Source of the DNA: Zhihengliuella sp. ISTPL4
GTDB taxonomy: Bacteria; Actinomycetota; Actinomycetes; Actinomycetales; Microbacteriaceae
Assembly: GCF_002848265.1 (NCBI RefSeq)
Contig: NZ_CP025422.1
Coordinates: 2,882,727 to 2,946,726 of the forward strand
Length of the DNA stretch: 64,000 bases
Reading direction: 5' to 3'
Made by a program: the position numbers and the translations under genes. Position 1 is the stretch's first letter; the number at the start of each line of letters is the position of its first letter. The notes beneath the pieces were generated by a model. It had not been told where the DNA came from. It saw only the letters and a list, made by a program, of their open reading frames with translations, and did not search any database. Positions 60,684-64,000 of the stretch are shown in pieces.

Positions 60684-61559
60684 CCGCGCCAGCCGCAGGT
60701 CCGACAAGCCGAACCGCCCGGCGGGCAGTGCCGCGCGGATGCTGTCGTCGTCGAACGGTCGCGAGGGGCGGATGTCCTCCGGCGGCTCCGGTGCCCACGG
60801 GGCCGGCTCGCTGACACCCTCGGCGAGCATCCGCGCCTGCGCCTTCGCGACCAGGGGGATCACCATGGTCCACTCGGTGAGCTGCGCGAGAACCCGCACG
60901 ACCCAGGTCGGCACGGGGAGGAACGCGGGCCGGCGTCCGGCGACGCGGGCGATCCGGCGGATGGCCTCTCCGAGCGTCACCTCGTCCGCGCCCATCACCG
61001 CGACCGTCGGCTCCGGGATCCGCCCCTCGAGCGCGGCCACCAGCACGTCCGCGGCATCCTCGACCGGGACCGGGCGGGCGGTGCGTTCGCGGTAGCCGAC
61101 CGTCCAGAAGAAGGGGAGCGTGCGGACGGCACGGGTCACATGGTCGACCATGTGATCGCCGGGGCCGTAGATCATCCCGGACTTCAGGATCGTGTGCGGC
61201 AGCCCGGAGCCGCGGACGATCTCCTCGGCCTCCCACTTCGACTCGTGGTAGCCGGAGCCGCAGTCGGGACGGGCGCGGAGGAAGCTCACCATCACGAGGC
61301 GTCGGACCCCGGCGCGGCGGGCGGCTTCGACGACGGCGGCCGTGCCCTCGACGTGCACGCGGCGGAAGGTCTGGTCGCCGATCTCCCGGTTGATCCCGGC
61401 GCAGTGAGCCACGGCGTCGCATCCGGTGAAGGCCGCGGTCAGCGCATCGACGTCCGTGATGTCCGTGCCGGAGCGGCGGGAGATCACCACGGGCTCCTCC
61501 AGGCGATCGGCGAGGGCGCGGCCGACGAATCCACTGCCTCCGGTGATGGCGACCTTCAT
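60666..61559 (-). CDS. NAD(P)-binding oxidoreductase-like protein (NDUFA9/atypical SDR type)
   Basis: 297 aa. A Rossmann nucleotide loop AITGGSGFVGRAL (4-16), AHCAGINREIG, and YHESKWEAEEIV, which keeps the YxxxK pair of SDR enzymes. KSGMIYGPGDHM and a C-terminal extension match the NDUFA9-like atypical SDR group. Substrate unknown. Divergent from an ArsR regulator with TAGCGAA half-sites between, so it is probably repressed by it. Confidence 0.85.
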   Translation of the reverse strand: MKVAITGGSGFVGRALADRLEEPVVISRRSGTDITDVDALTAAFTGCDAVAHCAGINREIGDQTFRRVHVEGTAAVVEAARRAGVRRLVMVSFLRARPDCGSGYHESKWEAEEIVRGSGLPHTILKSGMIYGPGDHMVDHVTRAVRTLPFFWTVGYRERTARPVPVEDAADVLVAALEGRIPEPTVAVMGADEVTLGEAIRRIARVAGRRPAFLPVPTWVVRVLAQLTEWTMVIPLVAKAQARMLAEGVSEPAPWAPEPPEDIRPSRPFDDDSIRAALPAGRFGLSDLRLARALRIA

Positions 61560-61569
61560 GGTGTTCTCC

Positions 61570-61608
61570 TTCGCTAATTAGCTATCTGGCGAAACTGTAT
61601 CTAGCGAA
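61570..61608. promoter_or_regulatory. ArsR-type operator with three TAGCGAA half-sites
   Basis: TTCGCTA (61570-61576), TATCTGGCGAA (61583-61593) and TATCTAGCGAA (61598-61608). The first is inverted relative to the other two, which repeat at 15-base spacing. The region is AT-rich against its surroundings and covers both divergent promoters. Confidence 0.6.
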
Positions 61609-61613
61609 GGTGC

Positions 61614-61619
61614 TATATT
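61614..61619 (+). promoter_or_regulatory. -10 box, leaderless promoter of the ArsR gene
   Basis: TATATT, 6 bases before the ATG and 5 bases after the last half-site. Confidence 0.6.
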
Positions 61620-61625
61620 GCAAGC

Positions 61626-61937
61626 ATGGCCGACAGCGCATCCGACATCTTCGCGGCGCTCGCCCATCCCACCCGGCGGCAGATCCTGCAGGACCTCAAG
61701 GAGGGGGAGCTCGCAGCCGGGGAGATCGCGTCGCGGTTCTCCGCGAGCGGGCCGACCATCTCGCGCCACCTGAGCGTGCTGCGGCAGGCGGGCCTCGTCT
61801 CCGAACGTCGCGACGCCAACCGGATCTTCTACTCGCTCGTCGGCGAACGTCTCGCCCTCTCCGTCGGCGACTTCCTCTCCACGGTCTGCCCCGAGCAGAT
61901 CGTCCTCCGCGAGGTCCGCAAGCGCGGGCGGGTCTGA
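61626..61937 (+). CDS. ArsR-family transcriptional repressor
   Basis: 103 aa, a single winged helix-turn-helix: FAALAHPTRRQILQDLKEGE, then SRFSASGPTISRHLSVLRQAGLV and a wing RRDANRIFYSLV. The metal-binding Cys motif (ELCVCDL) of ArsR/SmtB is absent; the one cysteine is near the C-terminus (STVCPEQ). It is more like the SdpR/PaeR-type repressors of stress or transport genes. Autoregulation with the divergent oxidoreductase is likely. Confidence 0.9.
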   Translation: MADSASDIFAALAHPTRRQILQDLKEGELAAGEIASRFSASGPTISRHLSVLRQAGLVSERRDANRIFYSLVGERLALSVGDFLSTVCPEQIVLREVRKRGRV

Positions 61938-61941
61938 CCGC

Positions 61942-62006
61942 CGTTCGACTCGCGCACCTGGCGGCATCCGCGGCGATTATCCGGCCGATCGGGCGATTCG
62001 AAGCGC
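61942..62006 (+). repeat. TTCGAATCGCC stop-codon-linked palindrome, copy 3
   Basis: Joined to the ArsR stop as TGACCGCCGTTCGACTCGC, 2 mismatches to the hemE copy over 19 bases. Shares GCGGCATC with copy 2 in its interior and GCGATTCGAAGCGC at its right edge. Same orientation as copy 2. Confidence 0.8.
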
Positions 62007-62029
62007 AGAGGCGGTGAAAGGATGGAGGC

Positions 62030-63550
62030 ATGAGCCCCGAGCGCCCCGCCCCCGCTGAACCGGCCGACCTGGCCGCCCGTGCCGCACAGAAGCACGTCGT
62101 GGTCGTCGGCGGCGGCGTCGGCGGACTCGTGGCGGCCCGCGAGTGCGCGAAGGTCGGTATGCGGGTGACGCTGCTCGAAGCGTCCGAGGCCCTGGGCGGC
62201 GTCATCCGGAAGGTCGCGCTGGACGGCGTCGTCATCGACGCCGGGGCGGAGAGCTACGCGACGAAGGGTGGTCATGTGCGGGCGCTCGTGGACGAGCTCG
62301 GTCTCACCGATCGCGTCGTGACGCCGCAGGCGGGCGGCGCCTGGCTCGCCGGGCTCCCCGGCGGCGGCGCGGCCCCGCTTCCCGCCGGCGGCATCCTCGG
62401 TATCCCGGGCAACCCCTTCCAGGACGATGTCCGCCGCATCATCGGGTGGTCCGGCGCCTGGCGGGCTTACCTCGATCGCGTCCGCCCACCGCTCACGATC
62501 GGGCACCAGCTGAGCCTCGGTCGTCTCGTCGCCTCCCGCATGGGGGAGAAGGTGCGCGACCGCCTCGTCGCCCCCGTCACCACGGGCGTCTACTCCGCGT
62601 CCCCGGACGATGTGGACATCGATGTCGCCGCCCCCGGTCTCAACGCAGCACTGACGCGCGTCGGCTCGCTGTCCGGCGCCGTGCTGGCCCTTCGCGGTGA
62701 GAGCGCGTCGCGCGGAGCGAAGACGCCGGGCGCGGCCGTCGAAGGGCTCGTCGGCGGCATGAGCGTGCTCGTCGACGCCCTCGCGACCGACCTCGACGAA
62801 CTCGGCGCGACCGTGCGCACCGGTGTCAGGGTCCGCCGCCTCGCGGTCGACGGCAGCGCCTGGCGCATCGTCGTCGAGGAGCCCGTGGGCCAGGAGCTGC
62901 TCTCCTCGCAGGACGCCGTCGAGGGAGAGATGCAGGAGACGGAGCTCGACGTCGATGCGGTGATCGTCGCGACGTCCGAGCACACGGCGCGGGCGCTGCT
63001 CGCCGGCCCCGCCCCCGCCCTCGCCACCGCCGATCCCGCGCCGGCCCCGGAGATCGAGATCGTCAGCCTCCTGCTCGACGCCCCCGCGTTGCGCACGCCG
63101 CCCCGGGGTACCGGCGTGCTCACGGTGCCGCACAGTCACACGGCGAAGGCGCTCACGCACTCCACCGCGAAGTGGTCGTGGGTGCGTGAGGCCGCAGGCG
63201 ACCGCGAGGTGGTCCGCGTCTCCTTCGGCGCGCAGGGCGAGCCGGCGGCCACGGCGGCGCTGGTCGACGAGGCAGCCATCGATCTCGCCCGCCGGGAGGC
63301 CTCGGCTCTCCTCGGCGTTCCGCTGACGGCCGATCAGGTCGTGGCCGGCCATCGCGGACGTTTCGTGCAGGCGCAGCCCGCGTCCATCATCGGCTCGGGT
63401 GAGCGGCGAGCGGCTGCTCGTCAGGCGGTGCAGGCGGTCCCCGGGCTGGCCGCGGTCGGTGCGTGGCTCGCCGGGACGGGGCTCGCCCAGGTCGTCCCGG
63501 ATGCCGTGGAGGAAGCGGACCGTCTGCGTCGCGCGCTCCTCTGGGACTGA
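62030..63550 (+). CDS. hemG: Proto-/coproporphyrinogen oxidase (HemG/HemY, CgoX)
   Basis: A 506-aa FAD-dependent oxidase; in actinobacteria this enzyme oxidises coproporphyrinogen III to coproporphyrin III in the coproporphyrin-dependent heme route. The dinucleotide-binding start is VVVGGGVGGLVAARECAKVG (about 24-43), followed by LLEASEALGGVIRKV and DAGAESYATK. A C-terminal FAD-contact stretch (AVGAWLAGTGLAQVVPDAVE) is present. A 20-residue polar N-terminal tail is unusual but common in relatives. AAAGGATGGAGG precedes the ATG. No hemQ or hemH is in the window; they may follow. Confidence 0.92.
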   Translation: MSPERPAPAEPADLAARAAQKHVVVVGGGVGGLVAARECAKVGMRVTLLEASEALGGVIRKVALDGVVIDAGAESYATKGGHVRALVDELGLTDRVVTPQAGGAWLAGLPGGGAAPLPAGGILGIPGNPFQDDVRRIIGWSGAWRAYLDRVRPPLTIGHQLSLGRLVASRMGEKVRDRLVAPVTTGVYSASPDDVDIDVAAPGLNAALTRVGSLSGAVLALRGESASRGAKTPGAAVEGLVGGMSVLVDALATDLDELGATVRTGVRVRRLAVDGSAWRIVVEEPVGQELLSSQDAVEGEMQETELDVDAVIVATSEHTARALLAGPAPALATADPAPAPEIEIVSLLLDAPALRTPPRGTGVLTVPHSHTAKALTHSTAKWSWVREAAGDREVVRVSFGAQGEPAATAALVDEAAIDLARREASALLGVPLTADQVVAGHRGRFVQAQPASIIGSGERRAAARQAVQAVPGLAAVGAWLAGTGLAQVVPDAVEEADRLRRALLWD

Positions 63551-63608
63551 GCACCGGCAGAGCGCGCGAGTGCACTCGGGGGCTCCGTGTCAACCCTCTG
63601 ATCGATTG

Positions 63609-63624
63609 ATGCCGAAATCGGCAT
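63609..63624. promoter_or_regulatory. Palindrome upstream of the last gene
   Basis: ATGCCGA-AA-TCGGCAT: perfect 7-bp arms, within a promoter-like stretch (TTGATG at its left edge, TACGCT 7 bases beyond its right edge, spacing 20). Candidate operator. Confidence 0.45.
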
Positions 63625-63717
63625 ACGGCGTTACGCTGAGTACCTGATCGCGGTGGAGACGCGGGCGATCGGCGTCCTCCGGGACGGACCACAGCCGGAA
63701 CAACGTGAGGAGACCCC

Positions 63718-64000
63718 ATGAAGGGGAAGATCGGACTCGTCGTCGGACTCGGCGTCGGCTATGTGCTCGGCACCCGCGCAGGACGCGAGCGCTACGAGCA
63801 GATCAAGACGCAGTGGCTGAAGGTCTGGAACACGGACCCGGTGCAGGAGCGCGTCGACAAGGTCAAGGGGTTCGTCGGCGACAAGGCTGCCGCCGTCCCC
63901 GGTGCCGTCTGGACCGGTGCCGTGAAGATCGTCAAGTCGGTCAAGGGCGACGGCACGCCGGGGCAGAAGCTCGACGCCGTCATCGCCTCCGGCAAGGACG
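63718..64000 (+). CDS. Small unknown protein with a YtxH-like start (partial)
   Basis: At least 94 codons; the gene runs past the window. It starts MKGKIGLVVGLGVGYVLGTR, a short glycine-rich hydrophobic segment, then GRERYEQIKTQWLKVW and an amphipathic Lys/Val-rich stretch (RVDKVKGFVGDKAAAVPG), as in YtxH-like or stress-associated membrane-attached proteins. GTGAGGAG lies at good spacing. Its link to heme synthesis is only positional. Confidence 0.8.
   Translation, partial: MKGKIGLVVGLGVGYVLGTRAGRERYEQIKTQWLKVWNTDPVQERVDKVKGFVGDKAAAVPGAVWTGAVKIVKSVKGDGTPGQKLDAVIASGKD

Noticed and set aside
61626..61937. Arsenic or zinc sensing by the ArsR-type protein
   Set aside because: The ELCVCDL metal motif is missing and only one cysteine is present; no ars or metal transport genes adjoin.

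Overview
The window is high-GC DNA (roughly 70% by eye) from an actinobacterium. The gene set and protein styles point to Microbacteriaceae, most likely Microbacterium: a CoaBC with the actinobacterial PAMH motif, a one-chain glycyl-tRNA synthetase, a HAIR (HspR) box before clpB, an actinobacterial hemA/hemE/hemG group, a LAATG cell-wall sorting signal, and many genes whose -10 box sits 6-8 bases before the start codon (leaderless mRNAs). No rRNA, tRNA, CRISPR array, prophage or insertion sequence was seen. This is ordinary chromosome. Its most distinctive content is in the intergenic repeats and leaders.

Layout. 1-5.7 kb: tail of an unknown gene, a LacI regulator with two operators divergent from a GH38 alpha-mannosidase, then two unknown genes. 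5.8-10.2 kb: two coupled GT4 glycosyltransferases, a proline-rich membrane protein, and a 53-aa membrane protein divergent from a GlxA-type regulator. 10.5-14.9 kb: NRDE protein divergent from coaBC, then a ClpB without its N-domain. 14.9-20.1 kb: nitroreductase, LysR regulator, bifunctional PutA. 20.2-25.4 kb: ABC exporter pair, benE, NarL-type two-component system. 25.6-29.9 kb: wall-anchored surface protein, MFS transporter, then a lower-GC scar with a frameshifted lipoprotein. 29.9-35 kb: HAD phosphatase, xthA, pyrE plus a ROK kinase, a coiled-coil membrane protein, anmK. 35-41.7 kb: YdeI-like protein, HAD-IIA phosphatase, mntR/mntH, TrmH-type methyltransferase, MATE exporter, DUF1992 protein. 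41.7-48.5 kb: DoxX/DM13 pair divergent from an OmpR-type two-component system, M13 peptidase, a beta-lactamase-fold protein without its nucleophile, an 18-bp tandem array. 48.5-55.1 kb: DHA2 exporter, HIT-like protein, GNAT, POT peptide transporter, glyS. 55.1-58.2 kb: ABC-F ATPase behind a leader with a six-codon ORF, DUF1801 and HhH-GPD proteins. 58.2-64 kb: hemA, hemE, an oxidoreductase/ArsR pair, hemG, and the start of a small unknown gene.

Four families of palindromic intergenic repeats run through the window. Two begin at, or within a few bases of, the stop codon of a gene (consensus TGACGCCGAGACCCCGGG and TGACCCCCGTTCGAATCGC). One 19-mer, CCCTGAGCCTGTCGAAGGG, has entered three coding sequences, always in the frame that encodes PSTGSG. 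Two direct copies of the TTCGAATCGCC element exactly bracket the oxidoreductase/ArsR pair lying between hemE and hemG, which suggests a cassette inserted into the heme locus.
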